NCBI GenBank assembly: GCA_949292785.1
Contig: CASFBK010000007.1
Location: 62,001 to 126,000 of the forward strand
Length of the DNA stretch: 64,000 bases
Direction: 5' to 3'
Source: an uncultured Eubacteriales bacterium
GTDB taxonomy: Bacteria > Bacillota > Clostridia > Lachnospirales > Lachnospiraceae
The notes below the pieces were generated by a model. The model worked only from the letters and a program-made list of their open reading frames with translations. It had not been told where the DNA came from and did no database searches. The stretch's first letter is position 1. Each line of letters opens with the position of its first letter. The position numbers and the translations under genes are program-made. Positions 17,825-26,915 of this stretch are shown here, piece after piece.

Positions 17825-19498
17825 ATGAACATAAAACGAACCAAGGAAGAGATAAAGAATACGATTTCGGCATATTTGCTGAAGGATGAGTTTGGAAATT
17901 ATCAGATACCGTCTGTTCGGCAACGCCCCGTGTTTTTGCTGGGTTCTCCGGGAATTGGAAAAACGCAGATTATGGAGCAGATTGCAAAGGAGTGCGGCAT
18001 CGGACTGGTGGCTTATACCATTACGCACCACACCCGCCAGAGCGCTATTGGGCTTCCTTTTATTTCTAAGAAGCAATATGGAGAGAAAGAGTATGCAGTG
18101 ACAGAGTATACCATGAGTGAAATCGTAGGTTCTATCTATGAAAAAATGGAGCAGACCGGATTAGCAGAGGGCATTCTTTTTATTGACGAGATTAACTGTG
18201 TTTCCGAGACGTTAGCTCCTGCCATGCTGCAGTTCTTGCAGTGCAAGTCCTTTGGAAACCACAGGATTCCCGAAGGCTGGGTCATTGTGGCAGCAGGAAA
18301 CCCGCCGGAGTACAACAAATCTGTGCGGGAGTTTGACGTAGTTACCATGGACCGTGTGAAAAAAATTGAGGTAGAGGCAGATTTTGGTGTCTGGAAAGAA
18401 TATGCATACACCAATCAACTGCATAGTGCTGTCATTTCCTATCTGAATACCAGAAAACAGAACTTTTACCAGATGGAGAATACCGTAGATGGGATGCATT
18501 TTGCAACGCCCCGTGGCTGGGAAGACTTGTCCAATATGATTCAGGTCTATGAAAAGCTGGAAAAGCCCATAGACCGTGAAGTGGTGGAACAGTATATTCA
18601 GTTTCCTAAGATTGCAAAAGACTTTGCCAACTATTTGGAGCTCTACTATAAATATCAGACAGACTATCAGATAGAAGAGATTTTTCAGGGAAAACTGGAC
18701 GAAATACTGCTCAAAAAAATATCTCATGCTTCTTTTGATGAGAAGCTGAGCGTAGTAGGGCTGATTCTGTCGAAAGTAAATGAAGCGTTGAAAAATGCAG
18801 TACGCAAAGAAAGCTATATGGAACTGCTGCAGTCCTACTTGTTAGAGTATAAATTATTTGCGGAAGGCAGTGGAGAAGCAGGGGGTAGTGATGGAGCAGA
18901 GAACGGCATGGAAGTAGGCGGCAGTGATGGAGCAGAGAACGGCATGGAAGCAGGCGGCAGTGATGGAGCAGAGAACGGCATGGAAGTAGGCGGCAGTGAT
19001 GGAGCAGAGAACGGCATGGAAGCAGGCGGCAGTGATGGAAACGCCGGGCTGAATGGACAGCAGTTATTTTTTACTATCTGTCAGAAAGCGGCGGTGGAAC
19101 ATAAGCAGAAGAAAAAAGCAGAACTTTTAACAAGAGAGGAAGACTACCGTTATCGCCAAGTGATTCGTACGTTAGAAAAGATATTGCAGGAGCAGAAGCT
19201 ATTGTCTGTTCAGGATGCCGATGCATGTTTTGCAAAGGCAAAAGAATTATTTGAACAGGAAAATCAGCAGTATGAAAAAATGCAGCAGGAAGCAGAACAG
19301 AAACTGGAATATGCCTTTGACTTTATGGAAGGAGCCTTTGGAAACAGTCAGGAAATGGTGATATTCATTACGGAACTGAATTCTAATGCCGATAGTGTGG
19401 CGTTTTTGCAGGAATGTAACTGTGAACGGTATTATCAGTATAATAAGGAGCTGCTTTTTGATGATAAACGCAAGAAATTACTGGAAAAAATTCAGTGA
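17825..19498 (+). CDS. MoxR-like AAA ATPase with a repetitive insert
   Basis: 557 residues. Walker A GSPGIGKT at 40-47, Walker B ILFIDE at 117-122, and sensor-1 region VAAGNPPEYN identify the MoxR branch of AAA+ ATPases. Residues ~353-405 are a Gly/Ser/Asp/Glu-rich insert encoded by an exact 36-bp tandem repeat (GGSDGAENGMEV/A). The C-terminal ~150 residues are helical and charged. It follows the VWA gene (50 bases), its probable partner: MoxR-VWA pairs remodel or insert cofactors into other proteins. What the target is here is unknown. Ribosome site GAAAGG before ATG 17825 is fair. Confidence 0.82.
   Translation: MNIKRTKEEIKNTISAYLLKDEFGNYQIPSVRQRPVFLLGSPGIGKTQIMEQIAKECGIGLVAYTITHHTRQSAIGLPFISKKQYGEKEYAVTEYTMSEIVGSIYEKMEQTGLAEGILFIDEINCVSETLAPAMLQFLQCKSFGNHRIPEGWVIVAAGNPPEYNKSVREFDVVTMDRVKKIEVEADFGVWKEYAYTNQLHSAVISYLNTRKQNFYQMENTVDGMHFATPRGWEDLSNMIQVYEKLEKPIDREVVEQYIQFPKIAKDFANYLELYYKYQTDYQIEEIFQGKLDEILLKKISHASFDEKLSVVGLILSKVNEALKNAVRKESYMELLQSYLLEYKLFAEGSGEAGGSDGAENGMEVGGSDGAENGMEAGGSDGAENGMEVGGSDGAENGMEAGGSDGNAGLNGQQLFFTICQKAAVEHKQKKKAELLTREEDYRYRQVIRTLEKILQEQKLLSVQDADACFAKAKELFEQENQQYEKMQQEAEQKLEYAFDFMEGAFGNSQEMVIFITELNSNADSVAFLQECNCERYYQYNKELLFDDKRKKLLEKIQ
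18881..19039 (+). repeat. 36-bp coding minisatellite in the AAA ATPase gene
   Basis: Four full 36-bp units plus a 15-bp partial, almost identical. Units alternate GTA/GCA at the last codon, so there is also a 72-bp period. The frame is kept, so gain or loss of units changes only the length of the flexible insert. Confidence 0.95.
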
Positions 19499-19580
19499 TG
19501 GAGCGGGAAAACAGCGCCCCTGGTACAATGTTGATAAGAGACAGGATTATACAAGCAGATATATAGATGAGGAGGAAATG

Positions 19581-20237
19581 ATGAAAAAGAAGATTGTATT
19601 ATTTGACCTGGATGGCACGCTGGTAAATACCGGTGAGGGGATTACGAAGTGTGTCAGATATGCATTGGAGAAGTTTGGAATAGAAGAGACAGACCAAAAG
19701 AAGCTGGAACGTTTTATTGGACCCCCGCTGGAAGCATCCTTTCAGCGGGAATATGATTTTTCGGAAGAAGATGCATGGAAGGCAGTTGTCTTTTACCGGG
19801 AAAGATATGAAGATATTGGCATTTGGGAGTGTGAGCTATATCCGGAGGTAACAGAAACATTGGAATGTCTCTCTCGAAAAGGGTATCGTATCGGAGTAGC
19901 TTCCTCTAAACCGGAAAAGTTCTGTTCTCTTTTGATGAAACACTTTGGAATTGACGGGTATTTTGAAGTGATTGGCGGTGCAATTTCGGATGGAAAGGCA
20001 GGTTCTAAGGCGGCTGTTCTTGCAGATGTACTGCATAGATTTGGTGTCAGTGAGGAAGAGAAGCCGGAAGTAGTGCTGGTAGGGGATACGAAGTATGACG
20101 CTCTGGGGGCAAGGGAAGTGGGGATTGACTGTATTGGAATTACATACGGATTTGAAACGGACGTGAATACCATGCGGGAAGCCGGTGCACATATTTGTGA
20201 CACGCTGGGGGAAGTGGTGGAATATTTAGGAAAATGA
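19581..20237 (+). CDS. HAD-family phosphatase (phosphoglycolate-phosphatase-like)
   Basis: 218 residues with haloacid-dehalogenase motifs in order: DLDGT at 9-13 (motif I, nucleophile Asp9), VASSKP (motif II), the Lys of the GGAISDGKAGSK segment (motif III) and VGDTKYDALGAREVG (motif IV), with a helical C1 cap between motifs I and II. This is the Gph/PpaX type; the true substrate is unknown. AGGAGG ends 5 bases before ATG 19581 (a second ATG at 19578 is too close). The longer frame starting inside the AAA gene lacks support. Last gene of the LRR-VWA-AAA group or an independent follower. Confidence 0.85.
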   Translation: MKKKIVLFDLDGTLVNTGEGITKCVRYALEKFGIEETDQKKLERFIGPPLEASFQREYDFSEEDAWKAVVFYRERYEDIGIWECELYPEVTETLECLSRKGYRIGVASSKPEKFCSLLMKHFGIDGYFEVIGGAISDGKAGSKAAVLADVLHRFGVSEEEKPEVVLVGDTKYDALGAREVGIDCIGITYGFETDVNTMREAGAHICDTLGEVVEYLGK

Positions 20238-20282
20238 TATAAATTTTTTTCAAAAAATTACCGATATAACTATTAGCTACGG

Positions 20283-20321
20283 ATGGCACTTATTTCTATG
20301 GAAAGATATAAGTGCCATTTT
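20283..20321 (+). terminator. Terminator after the HAD gene
   Basis: 11-bp stem ATGGCACTTAT / ATAAGTGCCAT with a 14-base loop and a short T run. The T run overlaps the -35 of the next promoter. Confidence 0.75.
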
Positions 20322-20348
20322 GCATGTTGTTATGATATATGGTACAAT
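20320..20348 (+). promoter_or_regulatory. Promoter of the unknown gene at 20405
   Basis: TTGCAT, 17-base spacer, TACAAT with extended -10 TGG in front. Start expected near 20355, with the ribosome site GGGAGGAG at ~20391. Confidence 0.7.
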
Positions 20349-20404
20349 AAACAGGAACTCAATTTGCGGGCGTAAATTGGTCTTAAGACAAGGGAGGAGA
20401 CGTT

Positions 20405-21181
20405 ATGTTATTAGATAAGGTGAATGCCGGAAGCAGTATTGTTGGTATGGATGCTGGCGAAACCAAAGGAAAGACCATTGGTGAGTTTTCCGAGGAAGAA
20501 TGGGAGAAGCTCTTAAGTAAGGTTGACAATGCATTAGAAGATTATAAGGAAGACTTAAAAGAGCGTGAAAAAGAAGCGTTGGAAAAGCGGAAAAAGCAGA
20601 CCGAAGAATATATCAGTAAGCAGCGGAGCAGTCAGGACTTAGAATATGAGCAAAATGTCATGATGGGCGGCGCCTTATATAGTATGCGGTTTCAACGCCT
20701 GAATGAAAGTATGTTTTCTACAGAACAGTCAGAAGAAGAAAAGCCGGATGTAGAGGATTCCATAGAAGATTTTATTTCCGAAGAAACCATTCAAAAGCTT
20801 GCCACAGAGGCACTTGTGGGAGCACGTGGAAAAACACCGTATTCTATCCTGGATAATGATAAGGATGGCGTCATAGAGTACAATGGTGTGATTTTTGTGG
20901 CAGATGAGAAAACGAATTCTATTTGTTTAGGAGATGTGACCACAGACCCGGACAATGTCCTTACCGTACAGTTATCAGATGGCGGTTATCTTAAGGTGAA
21001 TCTGGACGAGCTGGATAGTCTGTCTAAGGCAATCACTATGTTCTCACCGGAAGATATCAATCGTATTATGCGTGCGATTGCCCAGCATAACAGACTAAAA
21101 CAGATAGAACAGCAGATTGAGGATGAGACCAGCGGACTAGAGGTGCTGGAAAAAAATAAAGAAATAGCATTTTATGCGTAG
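20405..21181 (+). CDS. Unknown protein with one EF-hand-like loop
   Basis: 258 residues, not recognised. A highly charged helical region (~28-75, KEDLKEREKEALEKRKK) is followed by a middle segment and a single Asp-rich loop DNDKDGVIEYNG that matches an EF-hand calcium loop pattern in isolation. The C-terminus is again helical. There is no export signal. A clear promoter and GGGAGGAG ribosome site precede it. It lies 14 bases before the CPBP protease gene, so both are probably on one mRNA. Calcium binding is only suggested by the loop. Confidence 0.6.
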   Translation: MLLDKVNAGSSIVGMDAGETKGKTIGEFSEEEWEKLLSKVDNALEDYKEDLKEREKEALEKRKKQTEEYISKQRSSQDLEYEQNVMMGGALYSMRFQRLNESMFSTEQSEEEKPDVEDSIEDFISEETIQKLATEALVGARGKTPYSILDNDKDGVIEYNGVIFVADEKTNSICLGDVTTDPDNVLTVQLSDGGYLKVNLDELDSLSKAITMFSPEDINRIMRAIAQHNRLKQIEQQIEDETSGLEVLEKNKEIAFYA

Positions 21182-21195
21182 AGTAAGGAGACAAC

Positions 21196-22080
21196 ATGAA
21201 TCAGAAAAAAACAATGTACGGGGATTTATTCAAATCAGCGGGGGTGGTGTACCCACTGTTAGTCTATTACGTGATAATTTCCGTAGCTATGAGCCTGTTT
21301 ACCGCCATTGCAGTTAAGCTGGGGGTAGACCCGCAGGAACAGTATATGGCAATACAGACCATTGCAACAGCAGTAACGATTCCGTTTATTTATTCCTTTT
21401 ACCGGAAGGACAGGCTGGAGCCCACTACATGCCAGCAGCATCTTTCTGAAATTTTTGAACAGAAAGACAAAAATGAGAAGCTGTTAGACGGAGTGCTGAT
21501 GTTTCTGACCGGAGCAGTAACAGGAATTGCATTAAATAATCTTATGGCAATGACTGTTTTAGAGAAAATCTCAGAAGGATACCAGGAGGTAGAACGGAAT
21601 TTCTTTGCCGGAAGTGTTCTGTTCGAGTTGCTGGGAGCCTGTCTGCTTACTCCTATTTTGGAGGAAATGCTTTACCGGAGCGTGATATATGGAAGACTTT
21701 ATGATATTATGGTTCCATATAAGGTGGCAGATACAGAAGTCAAGAAGAAACGAAATCGCAATAACCACATTTTGACCGTGATATTTACAGCATTGATTTT
21801 TGGTGTGATGCATATGAATTTGGTTCAATTCGTGTATGCAACCATTCTCGGAATTATGTTGTCATGGTTCGTAGAGACATCGGGACATCTGTTTGGAGCA
21901 GTGATAGCACATATTGGCGCGAATCTGGTGTCCGTTCTTCGGGTAGAAACACCAATATTTGACTGGATGGAAAAAAGTAAAACAGCATTTATTGTGTCAA
22001 CGATTATTTTTGTCGTTGCAGCAGTAATTCTACTTGGAATTAACTGGAAACGAAGTAAAAATAACACAAAAGAAGTATAA
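21196..22080 (+). CDS. CPBP-family intramembrane metalloprotease (CAAX protease-like)
   Basis: 294 residues, about seven to eight membrane helices. The Abi/CPBP motifs are complete: EE-x3-R at 156-161 (LEEMLYRSV), a His in FGVMHMN (about 206), and IAHIGANL near 240. Such proteins cleave prenylated or other membrane substrates, or act in bacteriocin self-immunity and SpdC-like regulation. The substrate is unknown. AAGGAG lies 9 bases before ATG 21196. It follows the unknown gene by 14 bases and is closed by the hairpin at 22121. Confidence 0.85.
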   Translation: MNQKKTMYGDLFKSAGVVYPLLVYYVIISVAMSLFTAIAVKLGVDPQEQYMAIQTIATAVTIPFIYSFYRKDRLEPTTCQQHLSEIFEQKDKNEKLLDGVLMFLTGAVTGIALNNLMAMTVLEKISEGYQEVERNFFAGSVLFELLGACLLTPILEEMLYRSVIYGRLYDIMVPYKVADTEVKKKRNRNNHILTVIFTALIFGVMHMNLVQFVYATILGIMLSWFVETSGHLFGAVIAHIGANLVSVLRVETPIFDWMEKSKTAFIVSTIIFVVAAVILLGINWKRSKNNTKEV

Positions 22081-22120
22081 AACAATTTAAAAACAATTTA
22101 ATATAATCAAGAAAAAAATA

Positions 22121-22190
22121 AGCTTGGTGAAAAATAATTTCAAAAAGTTTTTTGGAAAACCAGATGGAATTGTTTCTCCAAGCTATTTTT
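22121..22190 (+). terminator. Terminator-like structure in the CPBP-gltB gap
   Basis: AGCTTGG pairs with CCAAGCT 50 bases later, followed by ATTTTT; the long loop holds a second small hairpin (GTTTT/AAAAC). Together with the gltB promoter it accounts for the 279-base gap 22081-22359; the remainder is A/T-rich with a doubled AACAATTTA and nothing else I can name. Confidence 0.55.
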
Positions 22191-22276
22191 GACAAGAAAA
22201 ATAAGCATAATAAACAGAAAATTCTATTTAAAAGTGTAAATATTCAAATTATCTGAAAATAAAGCAAAAAAAGTTG

Positions 22277-22305
22277 TTTACAAGACGGGAAAATAGGTGT
22301 ATATT
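22277..22305 (+). promoter_or_regulatory. Promoter of gltBD
   Basis: TTTACA (22277-22282), 17-base spacer, TATATT (22300-22305). Transcription would start near 22312, downstream of the GTG at 22297; this fixes the GltB start at ATG 22360. Confidence 0.75.
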
Positions 22306-22359
22306 TATTTCAACGTGATGTTATTTATCAACAAGAGATTAAGAGGAAAGGATGAGAGG

Positions 22360-25300
22360 ATGCAGGAAAAGGACAGAACAGCAGTAGGTATGTATGACCC
22401 TCGGTTTGAACATGATAACTGTGGTATCGGAGCTGTTGTAAACATTAAGGGTATCAAAACCCATGAAACAGTAGAAAATGCATTAAAAATTGTTGAGAAC
22501 CTGAAACATAGAGCAGGTAAGGATGCAGAAGGAAAGACAGGAGACGGTGTAGGTATCCTGTTACAGATTTCTCATAAGTTTTTCTTAAAGGCAGCGAAGG
22601 CAGCCGGAATTGAAATAGGAGAAGAACGTGATTATGGTATCGGAATGTTCTTCTTTCCGCAGGATGAACTGAAACGCAATCAGGCAAAGAAGATGTTTGA
22701 GGTTATCGTCGAAAAGGAAGGCATGGAATTCTTAGGATGGAGAGAAGTACCGATTGATCCTACTAAGCTGGGACAGAAAGCAGTTGACTGTATGCCTTAT
22801 ATTATGCAGGGCTTTGTGAAACGTCCGAAGAACGTAAAGAAAGGACTGGATTTCGACCGGAAGCTGTATGTAGCACGCCGTGTCTTTGAACAGTCAAATG
22901 ATGATACTTATGTGGTATCTTTATCCAGCAGAACCATTGTATATAAGGGAATGTTCTTAGTAGAGCAGTTACGTCTGTTCTTTGCAGACTTACAGGATAA
23001 GGATTATGTATCTGCAATCGCAACGGTACACTCCAGATTCTCTACCAACACAAACCCAAGCTGGGAACGTGCTCATCCGAACCGTTTCATTGTACATAAC
23101 GGAGAGATTAATACCATCCGAGGCAATGCAGATAAGATGCTGGCGCGTGAAGAGACCATGGAGTCTGAACATCTCAAAGGGGAACTTCAGAAAGTGCTTC
23201 CGGTAGTAAATACCGAAGGTTCTGACTCTGCCATGTTAGATAATACATTAGAATTTTTAGTAATGAGTGGTATGGAATTGCCGTTGGCAGTCATGATTAC
23301 CATTCCGGAACCTTGGGCAAACAATGGTATCATGAGCCAGAAGAAGAAAGACTTCTATCAGTATTACGCTACCATGATGGAGCCATGGGATGGACCTGCT
23401 TCCATCGTATTCAGTGACGGTGACCTGATGGGTGCGGTATTAGACCGTAACGGATTACGTCCTTCCCGTTATTATATCACCAATGATGATTACCTGATTC
23501 TTTCTTCTGAGGTTGGTGTGTTAGATATTGACCCGACTAAGATTGTGGCAAAGGAACGTCTTCGTCCGGGTAAAATGCTTCTGGTAGATACCGTTCAGGG
23601 AAGAGTGATTGACGATGATGAATTAAAGGAAAGATATGCCGGCAGACAGCCTTATGGTGAATGGTTAGACCGTAATCTGATTAAGCTGTCAGACTTAAAG
23701 ATTCCGAACCAGCGTGTACCGGAGTATACACAGGAAGAACGTCAGAGAATGCAGAAGGCATTCGGATATACCTATGAGTCTTTGAAAGAAGCAATTTTAC
23801 CAATGGCGCAAAATGGTGGAGAGAGCACTGCGGCTATGGGTATCGATACTCCGTTAGCAGCACTGGCAGGAGACCATCAGCCATTATTTAACTACTTTAA
23901 ACAGTTATTTGCTCAGGTAACCAATCCGCCAATCGACTCTATTCGTGAGGAAGTGGTAACTTCTACCACCGTATACATTGGAGAAGATGGCAACCTTTTA
24001 GAGGAAAAGGCAATCAACTGTCAGGTATTAAAGGTAAATAATCCGATTCTGACCAACACGGATTTGATGAAGATTAAAAATATGAAGGTAGAAGGCTTTA
24101 AGGTAGTAGAGCTTCCTATTATATATTATAAGAACACAAGCCTGGAAAAAGCCATCGAGCATTTATATGTAGAAGCAGACCGTGCATATCGTGAAGGTGC
24201 CAATATTTTAATCCTGTCTGACCGTGGTGTAGATGAGAATCATGTACCAATTCCTTCCTTATTAGCAGTATCTGCATTACAGCAGCATCTGATTAAGACA
24301 AAGAAGAGAACAGCGGTAGCAATGATTCTGGAATCCGGTGAGCCAAGAGAGGTACATCACTTTGCAACACTGTTAGGATATGGTGCCTGTGCAATCAATC
24401 CATATCTGGCACAGGATACGGTAAAACAGTTGATTGATGAGCATATGCTGGACAAGGATTATTATGCAGCCATTGCAGATTACAACAATGCAATTCTTCA
24501 CGGAATTGTTAAGATTGCAGCAAAGATGGGTATTTCCACCATCCAGTCCTATCAGGGTTCTAAGATTTTTGAAGCTATTGGAATCGACTCGGATGTAATT
24601 AACAAATACTTTACCGATACCGTAAGCCGTATCGGTGGAATCACCATAAAGGATATTGAAAACGATGTCAATGCATTACATTCCAGTGCCTATGACCCAC
24701 TTGGATTAGAGACAGACCTGACACTGGAAAGCCGTGGACGTCATAAGATGAGAAGCGGAGCGGATAGCCATCTGTATAATCCGAAGACCATTCATTTACT
24801 GCAGGAGGCAACCAAGCGCGGCGACTACGAACTGTTCAAACAGTATGCAGATGCAGTCAATGAAGAAGAAAAGAATGCCAATATCCGTGGTATGTTAGAC
24901 TTTAACTTCCCGAAGAAAGGAATTCCAATCGAAGAAGTAGAAAGTGTGGATTCCATTGTGACACGTTTCAAGACCGGAGCAATGTCCTACGGTTCCATTT
25001 CTCAGGAAGCGCATGAGACACTGGCGATTGCCATGAATACCCTTCATGGTAAGTCAAACAGTGGTGAAGGTGGAGAAAGTCCGGAACGTCTTACTGTTGG
25101 AAAAGACGGACTGAACCGTTGCTCTGCGATTAAGCAGGTGGCTTCCGGTCGATTCGGAGTTACAAGCCGTTATCTGGTAAGTGCAAAGGAAATCCAGATT
25201 AAAATGGCACAGGGAGCAAAACCTGGTGAAGGTGGACATCTTCCTGGAAAGAAAGTATATCCGTGGATTGCAAAGACCAGACTTTCTACTCCGGGTGTGT

Positions 25301-26901
25301 CATTGATTTCACCGCCGCCACACCATGACATCTATTCCATCGAAGACCTGGAACAGTTGATTTATGACTTGAAGAATTCCAACAAAGATGCCAGAATTTC
25401 TGTAAAACTGGTATCCGAGGCAGGAGTAGGTACGGTAGCGGCAGGTGTTGCAAAGGCAGGTGCACAGGTCGTATTGATTTCCGGATATGACGGAGGAACC
25501 GGTGCTGCACCAAGCAGTTCTATCCACAACGCAGGACTTCCATGGGAGTTAGGACTTTCCGAAACTCATCAGACTTTGATTATGAACGGTCTGCGTAATA
25601 AGGTAAGAATCGAGACAGACGGTAAGCTTATGACCGGACGTGATGTAGCAGTTGCGGCAATGTTAGGTGCCGAGGAATTTGGATTTGCAACCGCTCCATT
25701 GGTAACATTAGGCTGTGTTATGATGCGTGTTTGTAACCTGGATACCTGTCCTGCAGGTATTGCGACACAGAATCCGGAGCTGAGAAAGCGTTTCAGCGGA
25801 AAACCGGAATATGTAATCAACTTCATGAAGTTCATTGCAGAGGATTTAAGAGAATACATGGCAAGACTGGGTGTTCGTACCGTAGATGAACTGGTAGGAA
25901 GAGGCGATTTATTAAAGGTTCGGGAAGACTTGAACGAACGGGAAAAGGAACTGGATTTATCCAGAATCATCAATAATCCGTTTGCAGGACCGAAGGAAAA
26001 GGTAATCTTTGACCCAAGACAGGTGTATGACTTTGAACTGGAAAAGACAAAGGACGAAACGGTACTCTTAAAGCAGTTAAGAACTGCATTGGAAAGTGGA
26101 CAGAGACGCAGTATTGATGTGGAAGTAACCAATACGGACCGTTCCTTTGGTACGATTTTCGGTTCTGAAATTACAAAGAAATATGATGATACCTTAGAGG
26201 AAGATACCTTTATTGTAAAATGTACCGGAGCAGGTGGACAGAGCTTTGGCGCCTTTATTCCAAAGGGACTTACCCTGGAACTGGTAGGAGACAGCAATGA
26301 CTACTTTGGAAAAGGTCTTTCCGGCGGTAAGCTGGTGGTATATCCGCCAACCGGAGTAAAATATAAGCAGGATGAGAATATCATTATCGGTAACGTTGCA
26401 ATGTATGGAGCAACCAGCGGTAAAGCGTTTATTAACGGTGTAGCCGGTGAACGTTTCTGTGTACGTAACTCCGGAGCCAATGCAGTTGTAGAAGGTGTTG
26501 GTGACCATGGCTGTGAATACATGACCGGCGGTCGCGTCGTAGTTCTTGGAAAAACAGGAAAGAACTTTGCAGCAGGTATGAGCGGTGGTATCGCTTATGT
26601 ACTGGATGAGGATAACGATCTGTACACCAGGATTAATAAGGAAATGGTATTTTCCGAAGAAATCACATCCAAGTATGATGTTATGGAATTAAAAGATATG
26701 ATTAAGGAGCATGTATCCTTGACCAATTCCGTTAAGGGAAAAGAGATTCTTGATAACTTCAGTGAATATCTGCCGAAGTTTAAGAAAATTGTACCTTACG
26801 ATTATAACCGAATGATGATGGCGATTGTTCAGATGGAAGAAAAAGGATTAAGTTCTGAACAGGCACAGATTGAAGCGTTTTACGCTAATACAAAGAATTA
26901 A
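22360..26901 (+). CDS. gltB: Glutamate synthase, large (alpha) subunit
   Basis: Makes two glutamates from glutamine and 2-oxoglutarate using electrons supplied through GltD. 1513 residues, full family length. The N-terminal class II amidotransferase nucleophile is Cys21 in DNCGIGAVV, so the first 20 residues are probably a cleaved propeptide. The central and FMN-binding domains follow (SGEGGESPER, KPGEGGHLPGKKV, GYDGGTGAAP), then the 3Fe-4S ligands (CVMMRVCNLDTC) and the C-terminal beta-helix GXGXG domain (GAGGQSFGAF, GVGDHGCEYMTGG). ATG 22360 with AGAGGAAAGG upstream is chosen because the longer frame begins before the mRNA. Co-transcribed with gltD (14-base gap). Confidence 0.96.
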   Translation: MQEKDRTAVGMYDPRFEHDNCGIGAVVNIKGIKTHETVENALKIVENLKHRAGKDAEGKTGDGVGILLQISHKFFLKAAKAAGIEIGEERDYGIGMFFFPQDELKRNQAKKMFEVIVEKEGMEFLGWREVPIDPTKLGQKAVDCMPYIMQGFVKRPKNVKKGLDFDRKLYVARRVFEQSNDDTYVVSLSSRTIVYKGMFLVEQLRLFFADLQDKDYVSAIATVHSRFSTNTNPSWERAHPNRFIVHNGEINTIRGNADKMLAREETMESEHLKGELQKVLPVVNTEGSDSAMLDNTLEFLVMSGMELPLAVMITIPEPWANNGIMSQKKKDFYQYYATMMEPWDGPASIVFSDGDLMGAVLDRNGLRPSRYYITNDDYLILSSEVGVLDIDPTKIVAKERLRPGKMLLVDTVQGRVIDDDELKERYAGRQPYGEWLDRNLIKLSDLKIPNQRVPEYTQEERQRMQKAFGYTYESLKEAILPMAQNGGESTAAMGIDTPLAALAGDHQPLFNYFKQLFAQVTNPPIDSIREEVVTSTTVYIGEDGNLLEEKAINCQVLKVNNPILTNTDLMKIKNMKVEGFKVVELPIIYYKNTSLEKAIEHLYVEADRAYREGANILILSDRGVDENHVPIPSLLAVSALQQHLIKTKKRTAVAMILESGEPREVHHFATLLGYGACAINPYLAQDTVKQLIDEHMLDKDYYAAIADYNNAILHGIVKIAAKMGISTIQSYQGSKIFEAIGIDSDVINKYFTDTVSRIGGITIKDIENDVNALHSSAYDPLGLETDLTLESRGRHKMRSGADSHLYNPKTIHLLQEATKRGDYELFKQYADAVNEEEKNANIRGMLDFNFPKKGIPIEEVESVDSIVTRFKTGAMSYGSISQEAHETLAIAMNTLHGKSNSGEGGESPERLTVGKDGLNRCSAIKQVASGRFGVTSRYLVSAKEIQIKMAQGAKPGEGGHLPGKKVYPWIAKTRLSTPGVSLISPPPHHDIYSIEDLEQLIYDLKNSNKDARISVKLVSEAGVGTVAAGVAKAGAQVVLISGYDGGTGAAPSSSIHNAGLPWELGLSETHQTLIMNGLRNKVRIETDGKLMTGRDVAVAAMLGAEEFGFATAPLVTLGCVMMRVCNLDTCPAGIATQNPELRKRFSGKPEYVINFMKFIAEDLREYMARLGVRTVDELVGRGDLLKVREDLNEREKELDLSRIINNPFAGPKEKVIFDPRQVYDFELEKTKDETVLLKQLRTALESGQRRSIDVEVTNTDRSFGTIFGSEITKKYDDTLEEDTFIVKCTGAGGQSFGAFIPKGLTLELVGDSNDYFGKGLSGGKLVVYPPTGVKYKQDENIIIGNVAMYGATSGKAFINGVAGERFCVRNSGANAVVEGVGDHGCEYMTGGRVVVLGKTGKNFAAGMSGGIAYVLDEDNDLYTRINKEMVFSEEITSKYDVMELKDMIKEHVSLTNSVKGKEILDNFSEYLPKFKKIVPYDYNRMMMAIVQMEEKGLSSEQAQIEAFYANTKN

Positions 26902-26915
26902 GGAGGGAACGCAAA

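Noticed and set aside
18835-19039. Regular 36-bp repeats as a CRISPR array
   Set aside because: Units are directly adjacent without unique spacers and keep the reading frame of the ATPase; a coding minisatellite.
22081-22360. Riboswitch (glutamine type) before gltB
   Set aside because: The structured part lies upstream of the predicted promoter, so it is not in the gltB leader; no known aptamer pattern was recognised.
25569-26297. 242-residue antisense frame opposite gltB
   Set aside because: It is a low-complexity Ser/Pro-rich translation of the strongly conserved gltB strand and has no ribosome site; a shadow frame.
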